From the NCBI GenBank assembly GCA_937127195.1, contig CAKZLT010000400.1:1-5868 (forward strand): DNA of 5,868 nt, given 5' to 3'. Positions 1-5,700 of the stretch are shown piece by piece. Under the pieces are notes generated by a model, which was given only the letters and a program-made list of their open reading frames with translations, was not told where the DNA came from and made no database searches. Within the stretch, counting starts at the first letter, position 1, and the number at the start of each line of letters is the position of its first letter. The stretch comes from an uncultured Saprospiraceae bacterium (lineage in GTDB: Bacteria > Bacteroidota > Bacteroidia > Chitinophagales > Saprospiraceae). The translations under genes were made by a program, and so were the position numbers.

Positions 1-1
1 A

Positions 2-211
2 AAAGCGCCTTTAGGTGCGTCACCAAGTATTTTTAATGAGATTAACTATCACTGCAATCTGTTACAATCAGGAAAATTAAAATATATAACAATGATAGAA
101 AAATTAGCATGGCTTGGAAAAAAAGAAGAATTAGCATTCAGGGAACTGAAATTCAGGGGGGAAAACTCAGGAAAAATCTATAAATTGCGAAAAAGCAAAC
201 TATTTAATTAA
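2..211 (+). CDS. 3' end of an unrecognised gene (partial)
   Basis: An open frame enters from the left edge and runs 69 codons to a TAA at 209-211, so only the C-terminus is visible. The peptide is basic and hydrophilic, with the segment EINYHCNLLQSGKLKYI near its start and a lysine-rich tail ending KLRKSKLFN. No membrane segment is visible. I do not recognise the family and assign no function. Support for a real gene is limited to an uninterrupted frame up to the window edge, plausible amino-acid composition, and a promoter-like site just after the stop that would serve the next gene. It could also be a chance frame or a decayed remnant, because 70 open codons in AT-rich DNA is only moderately unusual. 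Confidence 0.4.
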   Translation, partial: KAPLGASPSIFNEINYHCNLLQSGKLKYITMIEKLAWLGKKEELAFRELKFRGENSGKIYKLRKSKLFN

Positions 212-226
212 TACATTATCATTTAC

Positions 227-234
227 TATATTTG
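227..234 (+). promoter_or_regulatory. Putative Bacteroidota -7 promoter element
   Basis: TATATTTG matches the Bacteroidota primary-sigma -7 consensus TAnnTTTG exactly. It lies in the gap between the stop at 211 and the ATG at 283, which predicts a transcript start near 240 and a leader of about 40 nt for the membrane-protein gene. No TTG -33 element sits at the usual distance upstream. The motif occurs by chance about once per kilobase or two in DNA this AT-rich, so location is the main support. Confidence 0.4.
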
Positions 235-236
235 AT

Positions 237-270
237 ATATTGTAAAGAGTAATGTATTAAATATTGTAAA
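237..270 (+). repeat. Short direct repeat ATATTGTAAA (two copies)
   Basis: The decamer ATATTGTAAA occurs at 237-246 and again at 261-270, 24 nt apart start to start. Both copies lie between the putative -7 element and the ATG at 283. Tandem half-sites about two helical turns apart could be an operator, but the decamer is AT-rich and chance is a reasonable explanation. Confidence 0.25.
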
Positions 271-282
271 TCAATTTATAAA

Positions 283-1395
283 ATGATACTTCTAAGAGAC
301 AAACTACCTAATGTAAACTTAGTTTTTGGATTTATGGCGATTGTCATTTTGGGAGCAGTCATTACCTTTTTCACTTATTCTAACGAGATAGATTTATTAC
401 ATGAAAACGGGCAAAATAACCAATTTGTACCTGCCGCCTCTATTTTTGATACTACAAAAGCGACATTAGATTCTACACTTTTATTTCCTGCCGCAGATAT
501 TCCTATTGAGTTAAACATCGAGCGCATTACATTAGATAATGGGAATGCTTTTTTTAATAAAAACCCTAAATTATTAATTTGGTTAATTCTCGTAGCTGCA
601 TTAGTCGGTGTTTCTTGGGGAATTATACTTTTGGCTATCGCGATTTTATATACTTTGATTAAAGATTATGCTGCCTTTAAGTGGAAAGACTATTTAAGGG
701 TTGGGTTACTTTTGTCTTTTATCATGTTTGTGATGCTCAAAATAGACTTCAACTCGATTAATGGGCGACTGGTTTTGTCCTATGATGATGTGATGCAAAA
801 GCTAGGGTTATTTTTTCACAATCCTGATTTTGTTATCAATTGGACGGTTTACAATCCAATGATTGCAGGATTTATAGGCACGATTAACCTTATTTTTATT
901 ATAAAAATAATTAGTAAAGCTGCGCCAATTGACAAAGCGATTGATGATTCTACAACAACCGATGACATTGATTTGGAAGTAAAGGATTTGCCAGATGTAT
1001 TGGTGAAATTAAAGTCAATTAAGCAGATTTTTGATTTGCAAATTAGCATTCTTGGTGGATTGATAGGCGCGGCAGTATTTGCGAGTAATATCATCCGAAT
1101 AGCTATTCATGAAGCTGTTTGTGGTGGCAATTGTGATATTTTTCCAATAGAATTTGTTTATGCTTATGGTTTAATTTTTACAATATTATTAACCATAATT
1201 TATTATCCTTCGTTTGAAATATATCGCTCGGTCACCAATAAATGGATAGAACAATTAATACCCAAAGAAGACCGAAAAGAAACGGCAATTGAAATGGGAT
1301 TACAGGTTTCAGCAACTCAAAATTTTAATAATCTATTGAAATTATCTACGCCTTTTTTAGCTAGTATTATATCTGAATTGGTGAAGTTTTTATAA
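283..1395 (+). CDS. Six-helix membrane protein of unknown function
   Basis: This 370-residue integral membrane protein is of no family I recognise. Hydrophobic segments suited to membrane helices lie near residues 12-31, 97-126 (long, holding one or two helices), 138-154, 193-211, 253-274 and 291-308. The stretch 32-95 between the first two is polar, probably an extracytoplasmic loop or small domain. An acidic, Asp/Thr-rich linker at about 215-240 separates helices four and five. A CGGNC motif at 280-284 just before the last helix could form a disulfide or bind metal. The C-terminus after 310 is soluble, then weakly hydrophobic. The ATG has no Shine-Dalgarno sequence, as is normal in Bacteroidota, and a TAnnTTTG element lies about 50 nt upstream. 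It is followed after 103 bp by the TonB-like gene on the same strand. No transporter or enzyme signature is visible. Confidence 0.85.
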   Translation: MILLRDKLPNVNLVFGFMAIVILGAVITFFTYSNEIDLLHENGQNNQFVPAASIFDTTKATLDSTLLFPAADIPIELNIERITLDNGNAFFNKNPKLLIWLILVAALVGVSWGIILLAIAILYTLIKDYAAFKWKDYLRVGLLLSFIMFVMLKIDFNSINGRLVLSYDDVMQKLGLFFHNPDFVINWTVYNPMIAGFIGTINLIFIIKIISKAAPIDKAIDDSTTTDDIDLEVKDLPDVLVKLKSIKQIFDLQISILGGLIGAAVFASNIIRIAIHEAVCGGNCDIFPIEFVYAYGLIFTILLTIIYYPSFEIYRSVTNKWIEQLIPKEDRKETAIEMGLQVSATQNFNNLLKLSTPFLASIISELVKFL

Positions 1396-1412
1396 AAAAG
1401 AACTTGTTATTG

Positions 1413-1429
1413 ACCTGTTAAAGGTTTTT
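1413..1429 (+). terminator. Weak terminator-like hairpin
   Basis: A short stem ACCT / AGGT (1413-1416 with 1422-1425) around the loop GTTAA is followed directly by a T run at 1426-1429. It sits 18 nt after the stop of the membrane-protein gene, where a rho-independent terminator would be expected. The four-pair stem is too short to terminate efficiently, so partial readthrough into the next gene is likely if it acts at all. Confidence 0.25.
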
Positions 1430-1498
1430 AAAAGTAAGAATTACTATCATTTATAGTTTAATTTAGCTAGTATAATTTTAGTAACAAATAAACTAACT

Positions 1499-2284
1499 AT
1501 GAAAAATATGCAGCATAAATCAATTCTACTAGTTCTTGCGATTTTGACGATTTCTCTTTATGGATTTTTATATAATAGCCCAAAAGAAGAAGCAAGTATT
1601 AATTTAGAAAATGCGCCAGATTACGAAATCAATCGAGCTTTACCGTATATTTCTATTAATAAAAAAGGATTAAAAGAAGCCAAAACATTGGTCAATATTA
1701 ATAGGCATTATAAGCCTTCATGGGTAAAGGAATTTGTTGCTGTTGAGATTTCTGCGACGCAAAACGGGCAAGTTAAGCAAGTAATCAGCAAAAGCGACCA
1801 ATTAAATTCAGCACAAAAAAAGCTAATGAATACGGCTGATGTAGGCTCAGAAATCACAGTTACAGTCAAATATATACCAGATAATACGCTTAAAAACAAT
1901 GATGTTAAAAAATTCAACTTTGGTTTTACGGTTCAGCCAGAAAGTGATGCTAAATATATTGGAGGTAAAAAGGCATTGAGTCGATATTTAGAAAAAAGTG
2001 CGATCGCGAAAGTACCAAATGGCACTTTTAAGAATTACGATTTAGCTATGATTAAATTCGATGTTAATGAGAAAGGAAAAGTTATTAATGCCAAGTTGTT
2101 CAATTCATGCAGCTCTCCAAAAATAGATGAGCTATTACTAGAAACTATTCGCCAAATGCCAGATTGGAAACCTGCCGAGTACGCTAATGGACAAAAAGTA
2201 AAACAAGAATTTGTCTTAGCCGTCGGAAATATGGCAAATTGTATGATGCACACTTTTAATTTTGAAAAAAGGTCTCATCGATAA
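1499..2284 (+). CDS. Single-pass periplasmic protein with TonB C-terminal-like domain
   Basis: This 261-residue protein probably has an inner-membrane anchor and a periplasmic body. One hydrophobic helix (about 8-25) is the only membrane segment, and no lipobox follows it. Residues about 55-148 form a polar domain (SWVKEFVAVEIS, then VTVKYIPDN). YIGG at 153-156 followed by a short helix matches the lead-in to TonB C-terminal domains in Bacteroidota. Residues about 179-243 fit TonB_C: a strand ending in FDVNEKGKV, then IDELLLETIRQMPDWKPA (209-226), then NGQKVKQEFVLAV. Cys204 and Cys248 could pair. Classical TonB carries a Pro/Lys-rich spacer and works with ExbB/ExbD; neither is seen here, so coupling to outer-membrane transport is unproven. 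Bacteroidota have many such stand-alone proteins, some annotated as energy transducers. The first ATG is used; Met4 is an alternative, and neither has a Shine-Dalgarno sequence. Confidence 0.85.
   Translation: MKNMQHKSILLVLAILTISLYGFLYNSPKEEASINLENAPDYEINRALPYISINKKGLKEAKTLVNINRHYKPSWVKEFVAVEISATQNGQVKQVISKSDQLNSAQKKLMNTADVGSEITVTVKYIPDNTLKNNDVKKFNFGFTVQPESDAKYIGGKKALSRYLEKSAIAKVPNGTFKNYDLAMIKFDVNEKGKVINAKLFNSCSSPKIDELLLETIRQMPDWKPAEYANGQKVKQEFVLAVGNMANCMMHTFNFEKRSHR
2239..2264 (+). promoter_or_regulatory. Putative promoter for the small membrane-protein gene
   Basis: TAATTTTG at 2257-2264 fits TAnnTTTG. A TTG lies at 2239-2241, giving a 15-nt spacer, which is slightly shorter than usual. 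The site is inside the last codons of the TonB-like gene and would start transcripts near 2271, immediately before the stem-loop at 2274-2302. The downstream gene may instead be read through from the gene before it. Confidence 0.3.
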
Positions 2285-2302
2285 TATATCATTAGTGATG
2301 AG
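2274..2302 (+). other. Stem-loop across the stop codon of the TonB-like gene
   Basis: CTCATC (2274-2279) pairs with GATGAG (2297-2302). After one G-T pair and one mismatch, TAAT (2282-2285) pairs with ATTA (2291-2294), leaving a five-base loop. The stop codon at 2282-2284 lies in the stem. No T run follows on either strand, so it is not a standard terminator. It could slow RNA decay or affect expression of the gene starting at 2329. Confidence 0.35.
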
Positions 2303-2328
2303 AATTAACGTTGAAGAATTTTAATGAA

Positions 2329-2718
2329 ATGAGCAAAATATTAGACGAGCATTTAATTGAAAAAACAGAATCACCAAAACGCGGAAAATACTTTTTTTCG
2401 CTTTTACTTTTGTTTGTAATAGGTTTTATTATTGCTACTTTCATAGCGTGGCACGAAGTAGAATCTATTATTGTATCTGGACCTTTAATGTCAATAGTTG
2501 GGATAATTTTGGCTGTATTAGCTAAGAGAAAACGTGATAATCCCAGTTTTTTTATTGGTTTAATACCTCTTTCGTTATCTGTTTTTTGGTTCATGGCAAT
2601 CGAAAATCTTAATCTTTCTCCTAATGATTGTAGTTTTATTTTACCTTTATCTTTGAGTATAGCTTTTCTTGTAGTACTTGTTTTGGGTGGCAAAGTTTTC
2701 TTAGAACAAAGCGACTAA
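2329..2718 (+). CDS. Small four-helix membrane protein of unknown function
   Basis: This is a hydrophobic protein of 129 residues when started at the ATG. A TTG six codons upstream (2311) would add MKNFNE; I prefer the ATG because neither start has a Shine-Dalgarno sequence and ATG is the commoner codon. A polar, charged N-terminus of about 20 residues (ILDEHLIEKTESPKRGK) is followed by four likely helices near 22-42, 48-65, 72-91 and 102-122. Basic residues (KRKRD, 66-70) follow helix two. Because the positive N-terminus and the KRKRD loop flank the first two helices, both ends are predicted to be cytoplasmic. No conserved catalytic motif is visible and I do not recognise the family. It lies 44 nt after the TonB-like gene and 19 nt before the DUF6122-like gene, so co-transcription with the latter is plausible. 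Confidence 0.75.
   Translation: MSKILDEHLIEKTESPKRGKYFFSLLLLFVIGFIIATFIAWHEVESIIVSGPLMSIVGIILAVLAKRKRDNPSFFIGLIPLSLSVFWFMAIENLNLSPNDCSFILPLSLSIAFLVVLVLGGKVFLEQSD
2628..2655 (+). promoter_or_regulatory. Putative internal promoter for the DUF6122-like gene
   Basis: TATCTTTG at 2648-2655 matches TAnnTTTG, and a TTG at 2628-2630 lies 17 nt upstream, within the spacing reported for Bacteroidota promoters. It falls inside the end of the preceding gene and would start RNA near 2662, giving a leader of roughly 75 nt before the ATG at 2738. This is the best two-part promoter match I found, although chance matches are frequent in AT-rich coding DNA. Confidence 0.35.
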
Positions 2719-2737
2719 AATACTTGAAATATTTAAA

Positions 2738-3118
2738 ATGCAAACCTTCATTCATTACTTCCTTCACTTCGGATTTCCCTTTTTTATCGCCTTTTTCTTT
2801 TTTAAAAAAGAATGGAAAAAAGCCTACGCGATATTACTCGCAACGATGCTGATTGATATAGACCATTTATTAGCTACACCAATTTTTGAAGCGAATCGAT
2901 GCAGTTTCGGCTTTCACTATTTACATACTTACTATGCAATGCCGTTCTATGTCGGTTTACTTTTTTTAAAAAAAACGTATCGAATCATCGGGATAGGCTT
3001 GTTTTTTCACTTGCTAACCGATTTGATTGATTGCCTATTTATGTTTGAAAAGTGCCAAAGTTGTTATGTGAACGCGCCTGCTTATGAATTATTGAAAGTA
3101 ATATCAAATGTATTTTAA
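2738..3118 (+). CDS. DUF6122-like membrane protein
   Basis: This 126-residue, strongly hydrophobic protein resembles the DUF6122 family of Bacteroidota as I remember it. The family trademarks I can see are an N-terminal IHYFLHFGFP (His6, His10), the WKKAY turn, the acidic-His motif DIDHLLATPIF (40-50), NRCSFGFHYLH (53-63) and FHLLTDLIDC (90-99). The arrangement of His and Asp at membrane-helix ends (D40, D42, H43, H60, H63, H91, D95) recalls the YdjM-type membrane-bound metal-dependent hydrolases, so a metal site at the membrane face is a reasonable inference; no substrate is known to me. Cysteines at 55, 99, 106 and 109 include a C-x2-C pair near the C-terminus. About three membrane helices are likely. 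It starts 19 nt after the previous gene and is the last plus-strand gene before the large inverted repeat. Confidence 0.85.
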   Translation: MQTFIHYFLHFGFPFFIAFFFFKKEWKKAYAILLATMLIDIDHLLATPIFEANRCSFGFHYLHTYYAMPFYVGLLFLKKTYRIIGIGLFFHLLTDLIDCLFMFEKCQSCYVNAPAYELLKVISNVF

Positions 3119-3161
3119 AAGCAGAAAGCGAGTTATAGCAACTTATTGATTCATGTTACGC

Positions 3162-3236
3162 AAGACTTTAAAATATAGCCTTTTGTTTGGTGGTAGGATG
3201 CCATCCACCAAACAAAAGGCTATATTTTAAAGTCTT
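3162..3236. terminator. Long inverted repeat, probable bidirectional terminator
   Basis: A perfect 32-bp inverted repeat (3162-3193 with 3205-3236) encloses an 11-nt centre. The inner part of the stem is richer in GC (AGCCTTTTGTTTGGTGG with its complement). It is flanked by AAAATATA on one side and TATATTTT on the other, so each strand reads as an A-rich 5' flank, stem, U-rich 3' flank, the usual form of a two-way rho-independent terminator. It lies 43 nt after the stop of the DUF6122-like gene and 59 nt beyond the stop of the convergent molybdenum-subunit gene. The stem is longer than an ordinary terminator needs, so a palindromic mobile or dispersed repeat remains possible; no target-site duplication is visible. 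Confidence 0.65.
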
Positions 3237-3254
3237 ACATAAGATCAGTTTTTT

Positions 3255-3266
3255 GTGAAATTTCAC
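3255..3266. repeat. Perfect 12-bp palindrome GTGAAATTTCAC
   Basis: GTGAAA (3255-3260) is followed directly by its complement TTTCAC (3261-3266), with a T6 run just before it on the plus strand (3249-3254). In neither direction does a T run follow it, so it is not a terminator. It sits between the large inverted repeat and the 3' end of the molybdenum-subunit gene, an unusual place for an operator. A protein-binding site or chance are both possible. Confidence 0.4.
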
Positions 3267-3295
3267 GCTATATCTTGCTTCTCGTCTCCTATTTT

Positions 3296-5650
3296 TTATC
3301 CCAAAACCTTATCCGAATTCACATAAGGTTGCTTATATAGTCGTTTGCCAGTTGCTCTATACAAAGCGTTTACTAACGCTCCGCCAGCAGGAGGCAAAGT
3401 CGGTTCACCTAAACCCGTTGGGTCGATTTCACTTTCTACAAAATGAATATCTACATCAGGTACTTCATTCATTCTAATCAAGCGGAATTTATCAAAATTA
3501 CTCGCCTGTGGTAAACCATCTTTAAAAGAAAAATCACCATACATTGCGTGACCAATACCATCAATTACACCACCTTGAATCAAATTTTTAGCAGAAATAG
3601 GATTAATAACGATGCCGCAATCTACAACGCAAGTGACCTTTTTGAGGACAGGAGCATTATTGATTTTTTCGATGTGAGCGACTTGCGCCACATAAGTATT
3701 ATGAGAAAAATAAACACTAAAGCCTTTATAAACGCCAGTTTTTTCTTTTTTCCAATTCGATTTTTCGGCAGCTAATTTGATGACTCCAATAATACGTTCA
3801 GGCTCGTAACTACCTTTGATTGCATTGATTTTTCCTTCAATTTCTTCTTTTACTTCTTTCGCCTTTTTTAATGCTTCTTCACTTTTTGCAATTTTATCAA
3901 TTAGAGTTTCATCACCTTGAAGAGCTTTCAAATCTGCTTCTGCTTTTTCGAATGCTGCGGTTGCCGTTTTTAGTTTTGCACCAAATTCATCATCAGCACT
4001 TTGATAATTTTTTTTAGCATTTTCAAGTAACTCTAATCTAAAATCTACGGGGTCTTTGCCTAATTTCTCTGCTAACTCATCAAAAAAGCCTTGTTCTGCA
4101 CTCGCCAAAAAATTAGTATAAGGAGCGCGCCACGCACCGATTGTGATATTACTTTCGACTTTATGGTTCTCCATTCGGAAATTATTAATTGCTCCAGCAG
4201 GAAAGTTTTGTGCGAAAGAGGGATACATATTCTGAACCATTGCCGCTTCCTCTATTTGATAACCCGTCAATTCACCATCTTTAATGGCAGCAGTCATTTT
4301 GTATTTAGTCGCAGGTCGATAAGTTCCTGCTGTCATATCATCTTCTCTCGTAAAAATCATCTTAATTGGCTTGCCTGATTTCTGAGAAACTTCGGCAGCT
4401 TCTAACGCAAAATCACCATACAAACGACGACCAAAACCGCCTCCCATTCGGGACATCCCGATTTTAACCTTTCCTAAAGCTGCTTTCTTTTCTTCTTGAG
4501 TCATATCTTCGGAAAGATAGCCTAGCAAGTTGGCAACCCTACTTCTTGTCCATTCGGGAGTCTGAATAGGGCCATGCAAATCCGCCATTTCATCGGTTAC
4601 ATGAGCGAAGAAATTCATCGGTTCCATGCAGTTGTGAGGCAAGAAAGGAGCTTCATAAACCCTTTCCATCAATTCATCGGCTTCCGAAAAAGCCGTTTTA
4701 ACGTTGCCATCACTGCGATATTCTTTACCTTTTCCAGAACCAAAAGCTGCCATCATTTGAGCGTCATGGTCTGCGGTGCTTTCGGCTTTGCTATCTTGTT
4801 TCCATTGCGCTTTCAAGGCTTTTTTACCTTTTATAGCTGCCCAAGTCGAAGTCGCCAAAACGGCAATTTTATCACCAAACTGTATCACATCCATTACACC
4901 AGAAACGGCGCGCGTAGCTGTATCATCAAATTCAACGAGCTTCTGACCAAAGGCAGGCGGACGCATTGCGGTTGCATAAACCATGCCTTCGCGCTTGTAA
5001 TCCAATCCAAAAAGCGGCTTACCAGTGATGATATTATTAATATCAACATTTTTCTTACTATGCCCAATTATTTTGTAATCCTTAGGTGATTTGAGTGTCG
5101 CTTCCGTCGGAATTTCTCCTTTTGATGCTTCCTCTGCGAGTTCGCCGTAGGTTAATTTTTCTCCTTTTTTATTAGAAATAATGCCATCAGATACGCTTAG
5201 CCCATCAGGCGAAACATTCCATCTTTTGGCTGCAGTGTTTACTAATAACTGCTTAGCAGTCGCGCCCGCCATGCGAAGACTTTCCCAACCTTGACGGATG
5301 GATTGACTACCTCCAGCGACTTGCCTTTGATACCAATTGGTATTCAATGCAGCTTGTTCTACAATTACATCTGACCAACTCACGTCTAGTTCTTCTGCGA
5401 CAATCATCGGCATAGAAGTCTTGACATTTTGACCAATTTCGGGATTAGGAGAAATGATGGTAACTAAACCATTTTCGCCAATTTTGAGGTAAGCATTAAT
5501 GTCAAACCAGTTTTCTGGCATGGCTTTGATTTGTTCTGCCGTCGGATTACAAGAAGCCAGCCAGCTAAAACCCAAAACCATTCCGCCACCAGCGGCAGAA
5601 GATAACTTGAGGAAAGAACGTCTATTATATTTAGTTTTAAATGTTGTCAT
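3296..5650 (-). CDS. Molybdopterin-binding subunit of an IorB-type molybdenum hydroxylase
   Basis: This is the large subunit of a xanthine dehydrogenase-family enzyme closest to isoquinoline 1-oxidoreductase beta subunits, which hydroxylate heterocycles or oxidise aldehydes at a molybdenum centre. It has 784 residues. A Tat signal (NRRSFLK, 9-15) precedes a hydrophobic stretch ending LASC; Cys34 could be lipidated. The hammerhead domain spans about 202-285. Mo-cofactor motifs include LPHNCMEPMNFF (337-348), RMGGGFGRR (401-409), GAWRAPY (505-511), QGGVIDGIGHAM (692-703) and GLGEPTLPPAGGALVNAL (746-763), where Glu749 fits the catalytic glutamate. Between RLELLE and YEPERI (about 544-614) lies an added Lys/Glu/Ala-rich coiled coil not usual in the family, which explains the length. 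It follows the Fe-S subunit gene by 50 bp, forming an operon. Substrate unknown. Confidence 0.95.
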   Translation of the reverse strand: MTTFKTKYNRRSFLKLSSAAGGGMVLGFSWLASCNPTAEQIKAMPENWFDINAYLKIGENGLVTIISPNPEIGQNVKTSMPMIVAEELDVSWSDVIVEQAALNTNWYQRQVAGGSQSIRQGWESLRMAGATAKQLLVNTAAKRWNVSPDGLSVSDGIISNKKGEKLTYGELAEEASKGEIPTEATLKSPKDYKIIGHSKKNVDINNIITGKPLFGLDYKREGMVYATAMRPPAFGQKLVEFDDTATRAVSGVMDVIQFGDKIAVLATSTWAAIKGKKALKAQWKQDSKAESTADHDAQMMAAFGSGKGKEYRSDGNVKTAFSEADELMERVYEAPFLPHNCMEPMNFFAHVTDEMADLHGPIQTPEWTRSRVANLLGYLSEDMTQEEKKAALGKVKIGMSRMGGGFGRRLYGDFALEAAEVSQKSGKPIKMIFTREDDMTAGTYRPATKYKMTAAIKDGELTGYQIEEAAMVQNMYPSFAQNFPAGAINNFRMENHKVESNITIGAWRAPYTNFLASAEQGFFDELAEKLGKDPVDFRLELLENAKKNYQSADDEFGAKLKTATAAFEKAEADLKALQGDETLIDKIAKSEEALKKAKEVKEEIEGKINAIKGSYEPERIIGVIKLAAEKSNWKKEKTGVYKGFSVYFSHNTYVAQVAHIEKINNAPVLKKVTCVVDCGIVINPISAKNLIQGGVIDGIGHAMYGDFSFKDGLPQASNFDKFRLIRMNEVPDVDIHFVESEIDPTGLGEPTLPPAGGALVNALYRATGKRLYKQPYVNSDKVLG

Positions 5651-5664
5651 GATCTAAATGTACG

Positions 5665-5679
5665 GTTGCGGAGTGCAAC
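5665..5679 (-). other. Small stem-loop in the gap between the two subunit genes
   Basis: GTTGC (5665-5669) pairs with GCAAC (5675-5679) around a five-base loop. It lies in the 50-bp spacer, 15 nt upstream of the large-subunit ATG. In the direction of transcription a run of T comes before it rather than after it, so it should not terminate. It could mark an RNA-processing site or adjust translation of the second gene. Confidence 0.3.
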
Positions 5680-5700
5680 TAGGTTAAAAAAAAGGATCAT

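Noticed and set aside
2000..2007. Octamer GCGATCGC, which matches the cyanobacterial HIP1 repeat
   Set aside because: It occurs once, in coding sequence, and the rest of the window points to Bacteroidota.
2311..2328. TTG start adding six residues to the small membrane protein
   Set aside because: No Shine-Dalgarno sequence supports it, and an ATG lies six codons downstream; TTG remains possible but less likely.
2292..2693. Open frame of 133 codons on the minus strand opposite the small membrane-protein gene
   Set aside because: It is antisense to a frame with four clean membrane helices, its peptide is a low-information basic sequence, and it has no promoter-like or start context.
3162..3236. 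Reading the long inverted repeat as a CRISPR repeat or insertion-sequence ends
   Set aside because: There is a single palindrome with an 11-nt centre, no repeated units with spacers, no transposase frame and no visible target duplication.
4574..5089. Open frame of 171 codons on the plus strand inside the molybdenum-subunit gene
   Set aside because: It lies wholly opposite a strongly conserved enzyme gene, and its Phe/Ser/Cys-rich product is what antisense reading of such a gene gives.
5665..5679. Terminator between the two hydroxylase subunit genes
   Set aside because: The stem is five pairs and no T run follows it in the direction of transcription, so the genes are still read as one operon.
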